From Polyangiaceae bacterium (lineage in GTDB: Bacteria > Myxococcota_A > Polyangia > Polyangiales > Polyangiaceae), in assembly GCA_023150915.1 (NCBI GenBank), contig JAKLKA010000051.1, forward strand, positions 1 through 42,984: a stretch of 42,984 nt of DNA, in the 5' to 3' direction. The translations under genes were made by a program, and so were the position numbers. This document shows positions 24,280-33,766 of this stretch, in pieces. Each line of letters starts with the position of its first letter. The first letter of the stretch is position 1. The notes below the pieces were generated by a model. The model worked only from the letters and a program-made list of their open reading frames with translations. It had not been told where the DNA came from and made no database searches.

Positions 24280-24948
24280 CTAGCGTATCGGCCGCCCGAT
24301 GGCCATTTGCGTGCTCAGCACCCAAGCCGAACGCAGGCCCACCCAGCCATAGCCCACGGGTGCTCCGGTCTCGGGGCTGGCCACCACCAAGATGGTGCCG
24401 CGCCCGAACCCGGTGCGCCCCGTGCCTGCGCGCGAGTCGTCCTGGTGGCGATGGCGCGAGGCATCTGCGATCCGAACCAGATAGACGTACGGAGCGTCGG
24501 CGACCGGCTCGGGTGGCGCCAGCAAGAAGGCCACGTGACCGGTGTTCGGCGAGCGGATCTCTTTGGGCTTGAGCCATGCGATCACGTCCCCCGGCGTGGC
24601 GTCGGCCACGCGCGACACGCGCTCCCACCCGTGGCGCTCCCTGCCCGCCATCGAGCGCGCGATCTGATGGTAGTAGTCGCGCGCCAGGGGTCGGCCGCGC
24701 TTGGCGCGATGGGCCACCGCGGCCTGGGCCACCGGCGACGAGCGCCCCAGGACCCACGCGGCCATTCCCGAACAGTCGAACTCGTAGCGACCCGCGCGCT
24801 CGTCCACCAGCGTGGCGTGGGAGTATTTCGAGGCTTGCAGCGTCGAGTCGATGTGGCCCAAGGTCGAGAGTACGGCTTCGGGACCGGCTGGAGCCGCCGA
24901 GACCGAGGTGGCCGTGAGCGTGATCGCCGAGAGCACGCTGGGACGCAT
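24280..24948 (-). CDS. Exported NlpC/P60-like (CHAP-type) hydrolase
   Basis: ATG 24948 gives a signal peptide (RPSVLSAITLTATSVSA) and a 222-residue protein; the longer frame to 25110 is Arg/Pro-rich and unlikely to be coding. The catalytic Cys is Cys59 in YEFDCSGMAAWVL, the classic NlpC/P60 D-C-S-G motif, and His138 lies in NTGHVAFLL after ATPGDVIAWL. These are two of the three catalytic positions of cell-wall peptidases; the third is not obvious. A role in peptidoglycan cleavage in the periplasm is likely. CAGATT lies 6 nt before the ATG with no SD. Confidence 0.8.
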   Translation of the reverse strand: MRPSVLSAITLTATSVSAAPAGPEAVLSTLGHIDSTLQASKYSHATLVDERAGRYEFDCSGMAAWVLGRSSPVAQAAVAHRAKRGRPLARDYYHQIARSMAGRERHGWERVSRVADATPGDVIAWLKPKEIRSPNTGHVAFLLAPPEPVADAPYVYLVRIADASRHRHQDDSRAGTGRTGFGRGTILVVASPETGAPVGYGWVGLRSAWVLSTQMAIGRPIR

Positions 24949-25121
24949 CCGGGCAATCTGAACCGACGCCGCCTTCCGATCAAGCCGCCGCGCGCAGCCC
25001 GGCCGACGGCGCGGCGCGGGGCGCTGGCGCCCGACCCCCGGGGCCCGGTTCGCCCAGCTTTTTTCGGTCTGGGCCCACGCGGCCGATGACGGCCGCCCGG
25101 CCCGAAGCATAAGCTCGCGGC

Positions 25122-27410
25122 GTGCTCGGCATCGCGCGTTGGGGTCTCAGGCTCGGGGCCATGTCTTTCCTGCTCGCTTCGGCGTGCGGCGCGCCGGCGC
25201 CGCGCCCGCCCGAGACGGCAGTCACCCCGTCGGCCAAACCGTCCGAGAAGCCGCCGACCAAGCGTCAGCAGCTGATCGGCGCGCTGCGCTCGCTAGAGCG
25301 GACCAGTGATCCGATCGCGGCGCTCTCGCCCGCGCTCAAGGGCGAGCTTCGCGAGTTCGTGCAGCAGCTGGGTCAGGCGGAACGCACCGAGCTGGCCAAG
25401 CGCGAGAGCCCGCTGGTGCGCGAGCGCCCGCTGCTTCACCTGGCCGTGGGCGGCACCTCGCCAGATGCGCTTTACGAGCTCGGCACAGGGCAGCGGCTGG
25501 CGCAAGATCTGATGACCGTCCGCGCGGCGGCCGGGAAGTCCAACTTCGATGATCTGCCCGCGGCCGTGCGGGCGCTCAGCGCGAAATGCGCGAGCACCTG
25601 GCTGCGCGATCGCGCGGCCGAAGCGGCGTCCCCCACGGCGCTGACGCCCGAGCTGGCCGATCGCATCGACACCGCGGGGCAGGTGCTCGGGCGCTGGGAC
25701 GTGGTGCGGCTGGCGCGCGAGATCGCCGTCGAGCTGGTGCCCAACGACGCCGCACGCTGGGCGTCGCTGGCGCGCGTTTCGGCTCGCGAGCTCGACCTCG
25801 ACGCGACGCGGGCGGCCCTGACCGAGGCCAAGAAGTACCCGGTCGCCAACCGCATTCAGGCGGGCCGCATCGCCCGGGCCGAGAGGGCGCTGGCGGCGGT
25901 CACCCAGATCAAGCAGCTGGAGAAGACGGCCAGCGATCTGCCCAGCAAGCTCGAGCTTGCTCGCGCGCTGATCGACACCCGCCGTCTGGACGACGCGAAG
26001 AAGGTGCTGGCGCCGCACCAGGCCCAGGCAGCGAAGCATCTGGGCCTGGCCGCCGCGCTGGCCGAGACCGAGCTCGACAACGGCCTGTGCCCCGGGTTGC
26101 CGCTGGGCATGGGCAACACCTTCCTGTGCGCGCTGGCGTGGAAGCAGCAACCCCGCACCGTGAGCCTGGCCGCCGAGCTCGAGCGCGCGTGGCAGAGTGG
26201 CGGCGGCCGCGACGTCCGCGGCATCGAAGCCTATCTGGCCATCGTGCAGATCGCCCCGTGGCTGTACGGCACCGTGGGCACGGCCGGCACGTCGCAAGAA
26301 GAGCTGGGGAAGCGCTTTCTCGAGCGTCTGTCGTCGATGCAGGCCGCGGCGAAGCAAGCCGCGACCAGCGAGGCCCACTTTGCCGGCGCGGTGCTCTTCG
26401 CAGACACCATCGCCACCGGCTACGACGCCGTGGTCCACAACCAGACCAAGGTTCCGAAGGCCGCCCGCGCCGACCTGACCCAGCGCGCCATGCGGGGGAT
26501 CCAGGCCGCGCCGAAGGACGCGCTGGCGCACGCCGCGACCCTGGCCGTGGCAGCGCTGGCGTTCCGCGACGAAGACGTCCAGCCCTTGCTCGATCTCGTG
26601 CCCCCAGAGGTCGAGACCACCAACTTCATGGCGCTGCAGGTGCTGCGCCTGTGGACCGGCACGGTGAAGCAGAACGCCGGGCTGGCCCGCTCGGCCGCGA
26701 ACGAGCTGGCCTTGCTGGTGCCCGAGTACGAAGCCGACTCGCTGGACCGCGCGCGGCTGATGTTGATGCTGGCCGAGAGCGACGCGGCACTTCAGCGCAG
26801 CGACAAGGCGTTCGCAGTGCTCGAGCAGGTCGCGAAGTCGCTCAGCGGCCAGGGCGTACCCCTCGAGCTCAGGCTGCGCGCTGCCATCGACTATGCCGGC
26901 GTGCGTGCGCTGTCCGGCAAACCCGAAGAGGGCGCGCAGCTGCTCGAGCAGATCGTCGCGGCGGCGCCCATCACCCACCCGGATGCCAAAGCGCTGGGCC
27001 TGGTGGCGTCGAGCTATCTGTTCGTGCTGCGAGCGCGTGCTACCGGCGGCAGCGAGCGTGCCGAGTACCGCGACAAGTTCGTGAAGCTCGGCAGCGAGCC
27101 CGCCTTCGGCAAGGTCTCGTCGGCCACCGAGCTGTGGCGGGCGCTGTGGCTCAAAGAGCTCGACTATCTGGTCGAGTCCGATCGGTGCGGGGCGCTTCGG
27201 CCGTGCGCCGAGCGCGCCAAGCAGAAGCGGGCCGCGCCGCTGCCCGGCCTGGACGAGGCCGCCGGCCCCGAGGTCGCGAAGCTGATCCGGCGCGGAGCCC
27301 TGCCCACCGGGACGCTCAACCTGACGTTCGCGTTCGGCGCCTCAGGGCTCGAGGGCCTGGTCCAGGTCAGCCCCGCGCTGCTCGTGATGGACGCCCCACC
27401 GTCCGGGTAA
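25122..27410 (+). CDS. Large alpha-helical repeat lipoprotein
   Basis: The start at GTG 25122 gives a lipoprotein signal ending in LLASAC (Cys22); the ATG at 25161 would leave too short a signal. A Pro/Lys/Thr linker precedes a ~700-residue almost all-helical region rich in Ala, Leu and Arg, with TPR-like helical pairs such as LPSKLELARALIDTRRLDDA and RLMLMLAESDAALQRSDKAFAVLEQ. It probably forms a solenoid scaffold at the outer or inner membrane. There is no enzymatic motif. TAAGCT lies 6 nt before the GTG, with ATGACG 18 bases further up as a -35 candidate. The partner is unknown. Confidence 0.82.
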   Translation: MLGIARWGLRLGAMSFLLASACGAPAPRPPETAVTPSAKPSEKPPTKRQQLIGALRSLERTSDPIAALSPALKGELREFVQQLGQAERTELAKRESPLVRERPLLHLAVGGTSPDALYELGTGQRLAQDLMTVRAAAGKSNFDDLPAAVRALSAKCASTWLRDRAAEAASPTALTPELADRIDTAGQVLGRWDVVRLAREIAVELVPNDAARWASLARVSARELDLDATRAALTEAKKYPVANRIQAGRIARAERALAAVTQIKQLEKTASDLPSKLELARALIDTRRLDDAKKVLAPHQAQAAKHLGLAAALAETELDNGLCPGLPLGMGNTFLCALAWKQQPRTVSLAAELERAWQSGGGRDVRGIEAYLAIVQIAPWLYGTVGTAGTSQEELGKRFLERLSSMQAAAKQAATSEAHFAGAVLFADTIATGYDAVVHNQTKVPKAARADLTQRAMRGIQAAPKDALAHAATLAVAALAFRDEDVQPLLDLVPPEVETTNFMALQVLRLWTGTVKQNAGLARSAANELALLVPEYEADSLDRARLMLMLAESDAALQRSDKAFAVLEQVAKSLSGQGVPLELRLRAAIDYAGVRALSGKPEEGAQLLEQIVAAAPITHPDAKALGLVASSYLFVLRARATGGSERAEYRDKFVKLGSEPAFGKVSSATELWRALWLKELDYLVESDRCGALRPCAERAKQKRAAPLPGLDEAAGPEVAKLIRRGALPTGTLNLTFAFGASGLEGLVQVSPALLVMDAPPSG

Positions 27411-27443
27411 ACATCGGGAACTAGACTGAAATTTGGAATTGTC

Positions 27444-27470
27444 TTGCCAATGCCCACTTTATCCTACACT
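27444..27470 (+). promoter_or_regulatory. Probable promoter of the PilZ gene
   Basis: An unusually AT-rich stretch contains TTGCCA (27444-27449) and TACACT (27465-27470), 15 bases apart (shorter than ideal). The -10 box ends 8 nt before the ATG at 27479, so the transcript would be leaderless or nearly so. Confidence 0.4.
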
Positions 27471-27478
27471 GTGGGTGC

Positions 27479-27820
27479 ATGGATCACAGTCGCCGCCACT
27501 CTCGCCTTCCTGTGAGGTTCCCCGTAGCGATCGAGAGCCCCGCCAAGCCCGGCCGGGTGGGGGTGGTCCGAAACGTCAGCCAGCGCGGCGTGCTGCTCGG
27601 GACTCCCAGCCGCTACCAGCCCGGCCAGCGGGTCCGGCTGCGCTTCAAGACCCGATCCGGCGGCCCCGAGTTCGACCTGCCCGCCACCGTGGTGCGCATC
27701 GATCACGACCCCGACGGGGACTGGCTGGCCAAACTGGTTGCCTTCGAGTTCGACCGCGAGGTGAACGAGCACCGGATCGAAGAGCTGCGCCGCACCTACG
27801 AGCTCTTCTCGGCCGCGTGA
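27479..27820 (+). CDS. PilZ-domain cyclic-di-GMP receptor
   Basis: A single-domain PilZ protein of 113 residues. Both ligand motifs are intact: RxxxR (Arg5-Arg9, in RRHSR) and N-x-S-x-x-G (Asn32 to Gly37, NVSQRG), so cyclic di-GMP binding is expected. The beta-barrel continues through RVRLRFKT and FDLPATVVRI, and a C-terminal helix (VNEHRIEELRRTYELF) could mediate partner contact. It is cytoplasmic with no output domain, as in stand-alone adaptor PilZ proteins of motility or secretion systems. It converges with the kinase fusion gene, which ends 2 bases away. Confidence 0.93.
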   Translation: MDHSRRHSRLPVRFPVAIESPAKPGRVGVVRNVSQRGVLLGTPSRYQPGQRVRLRFKTRSGGPEFDLPATVVRIDHDPDGDWLAKLVAFEFDREVNEHRIEELRRTYELFSAA

Positions 27821-27821
27821 C

Positions 27822-30005
27822 TCAGTACTCGAAGCCGCTGCCGCCGATGAACTCGCGCAAGATCGAGGTCGGCGGGACGTGGTCCGGATAGATGGTCACG
27901 AAGCGGTCGAGCAGCCCCAGCAAGCGGAACGCCGTGGTGTAAGCCAGGTCCGACTGCGGAACCTCGAGCAAGTAGCGCTCGGCGAACACCTTGAGCACGC
28001 TGAGCTCGTAGATCAGCGACGAGTCGAACACCGCGTCGGCGTGGTGCTGGTAGGGGAAGATGTGCTTGCGCTCGCCGGCGCGCACGCTGGGCCAGCGCAA
28101 AATGTTCATCGCCGCGGTGGCGCCCCGCGTGTGCCGATCGCGAACGATGCGACGCAGCAGGCGCACGTCGCTGGCGTGCACCCGGGTCAGCCGATCGAAC
28201 GGCAGCTGGGCCAGCGGGCAAGCGAACACGCGATACACGCTGCTCTCGGGCAGGCTCGAGAGCAGCGTGGGGTTGATGCCGTGGATGCCCTCGAGCATCA
28301 GGATGTCGTGCTCACCCAGGGCGATCGCCTGCCCGCCGTCGGGGTGGCTGGCCCCGCTCGCGAAGTCGTAGTGCGCCGTGCGCACGGTCTCGCCGGCCAG
28401 CAGCCGCGAGATGTGCTGCTGAAGCAGGCCGACCCGCAGCGCCTCGAAGGCTTCGTAGTCGAAGTCGCCCTTTTCGTCCCGGGGCGTTTCGTCCCGGTCC
28501 ACGTAATAGTCGTCCAGCGACACGCCCACCGGGTTGATACCGTTGACCTGAAGCTGCACCTTGAGCCGCTTGATGAACGTGGTCTTGCCCGACGACGACG
28601 GCCCGGCGATGCACACCACCTTCACACCCCGGCCGCGCGAGTAGATGTCGTCGGCGATGCGGCCGATGCGCTTCTCTTGGAAGCCCTCGCTCACGCGGAT
28701 CAACTGCGACACGTCGCCGCGGATGCAGGCGTGGTTGAACGCCCCGATGCTGGTGATGTCCAGGGTCTCGAGCCAGCGATCTTGATCGCGGGTCATGGTG
28801 CTGGCCTGGTGCGACACGTCACGGGCGTGCTGCACGTGCGACGCCGGCACGCTGGGCACGCTGCCGTCGGCGGCCCCGGTCTCTTCCGAGGGCGTGCTGT
28901 AGACCATGAGCAGCGCGCCCTCGTCGGCCAGCACGCGGAACTCGGGTGAGAGCTTGCCGGTGCTGGGAAGCATGGCCCCGAACGAGAGCACGTAGACCTC
29001 GCCACAGGCGACCAACGGCACGGCCGGCTCGCGCCACAGGTCGAGCAGCTTGGCCACGTCGGCCCAACCGGCGGTGGCGAAATGCGCTCGCGCCTCGTCG
29101 ACCGTCCACCACTCTTCGCGCAGCGGGGCGTCCTCGGCGATCAGCTCGCACATGCGTCGTTCCAGCTCTGCGGCCAGCGCCCCGAGGCCCTCGGGCGCGC
29201 AGCCCTCGAGCATGACCCGCTGGGCGAATCCCACGGAATGCCCCATGCAGAGCCGCAGGCGCGGGTCCACGCGGCGCGCGGCCTCCATCAGCACCAGCGC
29301 CTGGCTGTGCCGATAGATGCGCTGCCCCTCCCAGTGGTCCACGGTCAGCGCCTCGACCGTGCAGTCCGAAGACAGCGGGCTCATGAGCGACAGTGCCTTC
29401 TTGTCGACCAGGGCGGCGACCACCAGGCGGCCCTGCTCGAAGCGCGGCAGCAACGTCTCGAGCGCAGTCCCCGTCGGTGCACGGCGGGGACTCCCGTCCA
29501 CCGTCACCCCCAGGCTGGTGCGGCGCGGCAGCGAGCGCTCGTGGAGCAACAGCCCCACGCTGTCGGTCATCTCGACCAGGCGGTTGGCCACGCCACCGAC
29601 CAGGGCGCGCACCACACGCAGCGCCAGCGCCGGCTGCTCGCGCGCGAAGTCGTCGTAGCGCTCCAGGGTGAGCACGGCGAGCTCCATCGGGGTGGTCGCG
29701 GTGATGGTGGCGGCGCGGGGCCGATCGGCGATCAGCGCCAGCTCGCCGAAGTGCTCACCGCGCCCGACCTCTCCCAGCTCGAGCCCCCGCCGCGCGATGC
29801 GCGCGCTGCCCTGGAGCACGAAATACATGGCGCGATCGCGCTCGCCCTCGGTCACGATCACCGTGCCGGGCACGGCCGCCAGCTGATCCAGGAACGGGGC
29901 GAACAGCTCACGGTCCAAAGACGACAGCTCGCGCAAGATGGGGTTCCCGCTGGCCCCCAGCTCGGTGGACGACGGAGCGACACTGGTTCTGGGTCGAATC
30001 GACAT
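27822..30005 (-). CDS. Fusion: cNMP-binding domain + TGS/SAD-like region + uridine kinase-like domain
   Basis: A 727-residue three-part protein. Residues ~22-145 form a cyclic-nucleotide-binding domain with the phosphate cassette GEHFGELALIADRPRAAT (Glu88, Arg97), so ligand binding is plausible. Residues ~164-225 resemble a TGS domain (VTVDGSPRRAPTGTALE) and ~225-370 the second additional domain of threonyl-tRNA synthetase (MGHSVGFAQRVMLEG, HFATAGW). Residues ~455-727 are a P-loop kinase of the uridine-kinase/phosphoribulokinase group: Walker A GPSSSGKTT (468-476), VGVSLDDYYVDRDETP, and LMLEGIHGINP. The TGS-SAD-kinase layout is known in bacterial uridine-kinase-like proteins; the N-terminal cNMP sensor is the unusual part. 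It likely phosphorylates a nucleoside or related substrate under second-messenger control. No SD is seen. Confidence 0.9.
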   Translation of the reverse strand: MSIRPRTSVAPSSTELGASGNPILRELSSLDRELFAPFLDQLAAVPGTVIVTEGERDRAMYFVLQGSARIARRGLELGEVGRGEHFGELALIADRPRAATITATTPMELAVLTLERYDDFAREQPALALRVVRALVGGVANRLVEMTDSVGLLLHERSLPRRTSLGVTVDGSPRRAPTGTALETLLPRFEQGRLVVAALVDKKALSLMSPLSSDCTVEALTVDHWEGQRIYRHSQALVLMEAARRVDPRLRLCMGHSVGFAQRVMLEGCAPEGLGALAAELERRMCELIAEDAPLREEWWTVDEARAHFATAGWADVAKLLDLWREPAVPLVACGEVYVLSFGAMLPSTGKLSPEFRVLADEGALLMVYSTPSEETGAADGSVPSVPASHVQHARDVSHQASTMTRDQDRWLETLDITSIGAFNHACIRGDVSQLIRVSEGFQEKRIGRIADDIYSRGRGVKVVCIAGPSSSGKTTFIKRLKVQLQVNGINPVGVSLDDYYVDRDETPRDEKGDFDYEAFEALRVGLLQQHISRLLAGETVRTAHYDFASGASHPDGGQAIALGEHDILMLEGIHGINPTLLSSLPESSVYRVFACPLAQLPFDRLTRVHASDVRLLRRIVRDRHTRGATAAMNILRWPSVRAGERKHIFPYQHHADAVFDSSLIYELSVLKVFAERYLLEVPQSDLAYTTAFRLLGLLDRFVTIYPDHVPPTSILREFIGGSGFEY

Positions 30006-30043
30006 GCGAAGGATCTCGATCGTGGCGTGCTAGGTTCGCGCAC

Positions 30044-31510
30044 GTGGCGGCCGAGGAAAAGGGCGTTGTCGCCTGGAAGCGCATCGGGCTCGGGGCGGGG
30101 CCCGCGGTTTTTGCGCTCTTGGCGTTTGCCCCCTCGAGCCTGCATCGAATCCCGGGCATGGGGCACCGCCCGGCCTACGCCGCAGCCGTCGCCGGCCTGA
30201 TGGCGGTGTGGTGGTTCACCGAAGCGCTGCCGATCGCGGTCACGGCGGTGGTCCCGCTGGTGCTCTACCCACTGTTCGGTGTCTTCGGCCGCGGACCCAG
30301 GGGCGATGCGCTCCGCACCGTCGAGCCCTATTTCGATGCATACATCTTCTTGTTTCTGGGCGGCATGACCCTGGGCGCGGCGATGGAGCAGTGGGGGCTG
30401 CATCGCCGGGTGGCGCTCATGATCATGCGCGCCATCGGCACCGAGCCCCGGCGCTTGCTGTTCGGAATGCTGGTGTCGACCGCGGCGGTCTCGATGTGGA
30501 TCTCGAACACGGCCACGGCAGTGATGATGATGCCCATAGGCATGGCGCTCTTGGCCCAGCTGGAACAGGGTCAAGGCGGTCGCCGGCTGGGGGATTTCGG
30601 CGCCAGCCTGATGCTGTCGATCGCTTATGCCTCCAACGTGGGGGGCATCGGCACCAAGATCGGAACTGGTACCAACTCGATCTTCGTCGGGTTCCTGTCC
30701 GAGAAGCTCGGATACGACATGAGCTTCTTGCGCTACATGGCCGTCGGGCTTCCGTTCGTCGTGCTGTCCATTCCCGTCGTGTGGTGGGTGCTGTGGCAGA
30801 ACGCGAAGGGCGACGCGCCGACGGGCGGGCAGGGGCGGGCCGTGCTGGATCGCGAGCTTGCCGCGCTCGGCGCCTGGTCCACGCGCGAACGGCTGGTCGC
30901 GCTGGTGTTCGTGGGCGCTGCGGTGCTGTGGATCTTCGGCGACGTGCTGCGGCCGCTGCTCGCGCCGGCGGCGGCGGGCCTTTCGCCCGGCTTCAAGCTG
31001 CTCGGCAAGCACTACGAGGCGGGGGTGGCGCTGCTCGCGGCGGCGGTGCTGCTCTCGACCGGCACCGTGAGCCGCGCGCAGCTGGCACGCGTGCCCTGGA
31101 GCACGCTGCTGTTGCTCGGCGGCAGCTTCGCCCTGGCGGCCGGCATCGAGGGCGGCGGGCTGTCGGGGTTCATGACCCAGAAGCTCGAACCCGTGGCGCG
31201 CCTCCCCCTGATCGCCCAGCTGGGCCTGGTCTCGGTGGCCACGGTCGGGCTCTCGGCCGTGGCCTCGAACACCGCCACGGTGAACGTGCTCTTGAACGTG
31301 CTGCCGCGCTCGCTACCCGTGCTCTCCGCCTGCGCCATCGCGGCTTCGTGCGACTTTGCGCTGCCCGCGGGCACGCCGCCGAACGCCATCGTGTTTGGCA
31401 GCGGATACGTGCGCTTGCCTCAGATGATGCGGATCGGGGCGGTGCTCGACGCCCTGGCCGCCGCGCTGATCACGGTCTACGCGTACTTCTACCTTCGCAG
31501 CGTGCTGTGA
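30044..31510 (+). CDS. SLC13/DASS-family dicarboxylate (or related anion) transporter
   Basis: A 488-residue inner-membrane protein with about 11-12 hydrophobic segments. The paired DASS family motifs are present: SNTATAVMMMP near residue 155 and ASNTATVNVLL near residue 407, each containing the Ser-Asn-Thr triplet that binds sodium and substrate. LFLGGMTLGAAMEQWGLHRR and the C-terminal DFALPAGTPPNAIVFG are also typical. Relatives import succinate, malate, fumarate or citrate with sodium. Start GTG 30044 has no SD; TAGGTT lies 7 nt upstream. The hybrid histidine kinase gene starts 10 nt after the stop, hinting at shared expression. Confidence 0.92.
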   Translation: MAAEEKGVVAWKRIGLGAGPAVFALLAFAPSSLHRIPGMGHRPAYAAAVAGLMAVWWFTEALPIAVTAVVPLVLYPLFGVFGRGPRGDALRTVEPYFDAYIFLFLGGMTLGAAMEQWGLHRRVALMIMRAIGTEPRRLLFGMLVSTAAVSMWISNTATAVMMMPIGMALLAQLEQGQGGRRLGDFGASLMLSIAYASNVGGIGTKIGTGTNSIFVGFLSEKLGYDMSFLRYMAVGLPFVVLSIPVVWWVLWQNAKGDAPTGGQGRAVLDRELAALGAWSTRERLVALVFVGAAVLWIFGDVLRPLLAPAAAGLSPGFKLLGKHYEAGVALLAAAVLLSTGTVSRAQLARVPWSTLLLLGGSFALAAGIEGGGLSGFMTQKLEPVARLPLIAQLGLVSVATVGLSAVASNTATVNVLLNVLPRSLPVLSACAIAASCDFALPAGTPPNAIVFGSGYVRLPQMMRIGAVLDALAAALITVYAYFYLRSVL

Positions 31511-31520
31511 GCGTGGCATT

Positions 31521-33746
31521 TTGAGCCGGGCGAGCGTGACCAGCCAGCGCAACGACAGAATCGGTCGCTACCGGGCGGCGTTCGAGGCGGCTTTCGACGG
31601 CATCTTGATGGCCGACGGCGACGGCTCGGCGCTGGAGGTGAACGCCGCCGGGCGCGAGGTGCTGGGCTTCTCGCGGGACGAGCTGGCGCGGCGGAACCTG
31701 CTCGACTTGCTCGAGCCGGGCTCGACCCTCGACTTCGAGTCGGCGCGGGCCGGGCGCTGGCTGATCTGCAAGGACGGCCGTGCCCTGCACGTCGAGCTCG
31801 AGCGCGTGGCGGATGGCTCGCTGCACTGCGTGATCTTCCGCCATCCGTTGCCGACCATGGCGGAAGAGACCCCCGCCACCCGGGAGCGACTGTTCCGTGC
31901 GCTGGTCGAGCACAGCCATGACGGCGTGGTCTTCCTCGACGCCGAATCGCGCATCACCTATGGCAGCCCGGCGGCCACTCGGATCAGCGGGTTCGCGCCT
32001 GGCGAGCTGAATCGGCGCAGCGTGCTCGAGCTGCTTCACCCCGAAGACCTGCCCCGCGCCGCCGAGCAGCTGGCCGAGCTCGCGCGCCGCCCGCGCGAAG
32101 TGGTCAGCGGGCGCTGGCGGATTCGCACCCGGGCGGGCGACTTTCGCTGGGTCGATACCACGTCGAGCAACTTGCTCGCCGAGCCGACCGTGCAGGCGAT
32201 GGTGGTGCACCTTCGCGACGCGACCGAGCTGGTGACCCACGAGGCAGAGCTGCGCCGCTTCGAGCGGGTGCTCGCGGCCACGCCCGATCTCGTCTCGCTG
32301 GTCGACGAGCGGTACGTCTACCAGCTGGTCAACCGGAGTTACCTGGATGCGCACGGGCTCTCGCCCGAGCGCATCGTCGGGCGTTCCGTCGCCGATCTGC
32401 TGGGCGCGGAAGTGTTCGAGCGCGTGGTCCGCCCGCACCTCGATCAGGCCTTGGCGGGAACGCCGGTCAGCTACGAGCAGTGGTTCGACTTTGCCGCGGC
32501 CGGCCGTCGATTCATCAGCGTCACGTACTCGCCCTATCGTGACGCCAACCGCCGGATCGTGGGGGTGATCGTCTCGGCGCGCGACCAGACCGAGCTGCGC
32601 ACTGCGGCCGACGAGCTGGAAGAGAAGGAAGAGCAGCTGCGCCAGGCCCAGAAGATGGAGTTCGTCGGCCGGCTGGCAGGCGGCATTGCCCACGACTTCA
32701 ACAACCTGTTGACGGTCATCCTGAGCTATTCGTCGCTGATCGAAGGTTCGGAGAGTATCGATCCCGACGCGCGCGAGATGGTGCTCGAGATCCGCAAGGC
32801 GGGGGAGCGCGCCGCCGCCATGACCCGCCAGCTCTTGGCGTTCAGCCGCAAGCAAGTGCTCACCCCGCGCGTGCTCGACCTCAACGCCACCGTTCAGGGC
32901 ATGAGCACCATGCTCGGTCGGCTGTTGCCCGAGAACATCGAGCTCGTCCTCGCGCTGGCGCCCGATCTGCGCCCCATCAAGGCCGACGGCCACCAGCTGG
33001 AGCAGGTGGTGCTCAACCTGGTGGTCAACGCCCGCGACGCCATGCTCCGCGGCGGGCGCATCACCATCGAAACGCGGAACCACGACGCAGAAGGCGGCGA
33101 GCAGGTGATGCTGGCGGTGTCCGACACGGGTCACGGCATCGACGCCGAAACCCGGGACAAGATCTTCGCGCCGTTCTTCACCACCAAGGCCCCGGGCAAG
33201 GGCACCGGGCTCGGCCTGGCCATGGCCTACGGATTCGTCACCCAGAGCGGCGGTTCGATCTCGGTCGAGAGCCAGCCCGGAGCTGGCACGACGTTCACCG
33301 TGCTCTTGCCCGTGGCCCAGGGGGAGGCACCGTCCGAAGCACCGCGCCGACCCACCGTGCCGGTGCGGCGACCCAGTCGCGCCACCATCTTGCTGGCCGA
33401 GGACGAAACCGCCGTGCGCGGCCTGCTCGAGCGCGTGCTCGGTCGCGAGGGCTACACGGTGCTCGCCGCCGAGAACGGGCGAGCCGCGCTGGAGCGGGCC
33501 CGCGCCTACGCCGGTGAGATCGATCTCTTGCTGACCGACGTGGTGATGCCCGTCATGGGGGGGCACCAGCTGGCAAAAGAGCTGCTGGCGGCCCGACCTG
33601 GCCTGCGCGTGCTCTACATGTCGGGGTACGCCGAGAACGTCATCGCACACCAAGGCGTGCTGGACCCGGGCGTCGTTCTGATCGAGAAGCCCTTGAGCCC
33701 GGCCGTGGTGCTGCGGCGCGTGGCGGAAATGCTCACGTCGACGTAG
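31521..33746 (+). CDS. Hybrid histidine kinase: three PAS, HisKA, HATPase, receiver
   Basis: A 741-residue soluble sensor kinase. PAS-like domains lie at ~15-110, ~122-238 (with PAC motif GDFRWVDTT) and ~245-360. The HisKA box has phospho-acceptor His391 in [11 protein letters not shown], then the N box (Asn503 in NLVVNARDA), G1 DTGHGID (535-541) and G2 GTGLGLA (561-567). The C-terminal receiver (~622-740) has Asp673 in [12 protein letters not shown] and Lys723. The layout fits the family of kinases with a receiver C-terminal to HATPase. There is no transmembrane segment, so it senses cytoplasmic cues. The start is uncertain (TTG 31521 or GTG 31536). It follows the transporter gene by 10 nt. 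No dedicated partner response regulator is visible. Confidence 0.93.
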   Translation: MSRASVTSQRNDRIGRYRAAFEAAFDGILMADGDGSALEVNAAGREVLGFSRDELARRNLLDLLEPGSTLDFESARAGRWLICKDGRALHVELERVADGSLHCVIFRHPLPTMAEETPATRERLFRALVEHSHDGVVFLDAESRITYGSPAATRISGFAPGELNRRSVLELLHPEDLPRAAEQLAELARRPREVVSGRWRIRTRAGDFRWVDTTSSNLLAEPTVQAMVVHLRDATELVTHEAELRRFERVLAATPDLVSLVDERYVYQLVNRSYLDAHGLSPERIVGRSVADLLGAEVFERVVRPHLDQALAGTPVSYEQWFDFAAAGRRFISVTYSPYRDANRRIVGVIVSARDQTELRTAADELEEKEEQLRQAQKMEFVGRLAGGIAHDFNNLLTVILSYSSLIEGSESIDPDAREMVLEIRKAGERAAAMTRQLLAFSRKQVLTPRVLDLNATVQGMSTMLGRLLPENIELVLALAPDLRPIKADGHQLEQVVLNLVVNARDAMLRGGRITIETRNHDAEGGEQVMLAVSDTGHGIDAETRDKIFAPFFTTKAPGKGTGLGLAMAYGFVTQSGGSISVESQPGAGTTFTVLLPVAQGEAPSEAPRRPTVPVRRPSRATILLAEDETAVRGLLERVLGREGYTVLAAENGRAALERARAYAGEIDLLLTDVVMPVMGGHQLAKELLAARPGLRVLYMSGYAENVIAHQGVLDPGVVLIEKPLSPAVVLRRVAEMLTST

Positions 33747-33766
33747 ACTGAGCTGAAAGGCGCATC

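Noticed and set aside
27433-27449. Sigma54-like TTGG...TTGCC upstream of the PilZ gene
   Set aside because: The GG-GC spacing is 9, not the required 10, and the TGGCAC half is poor.
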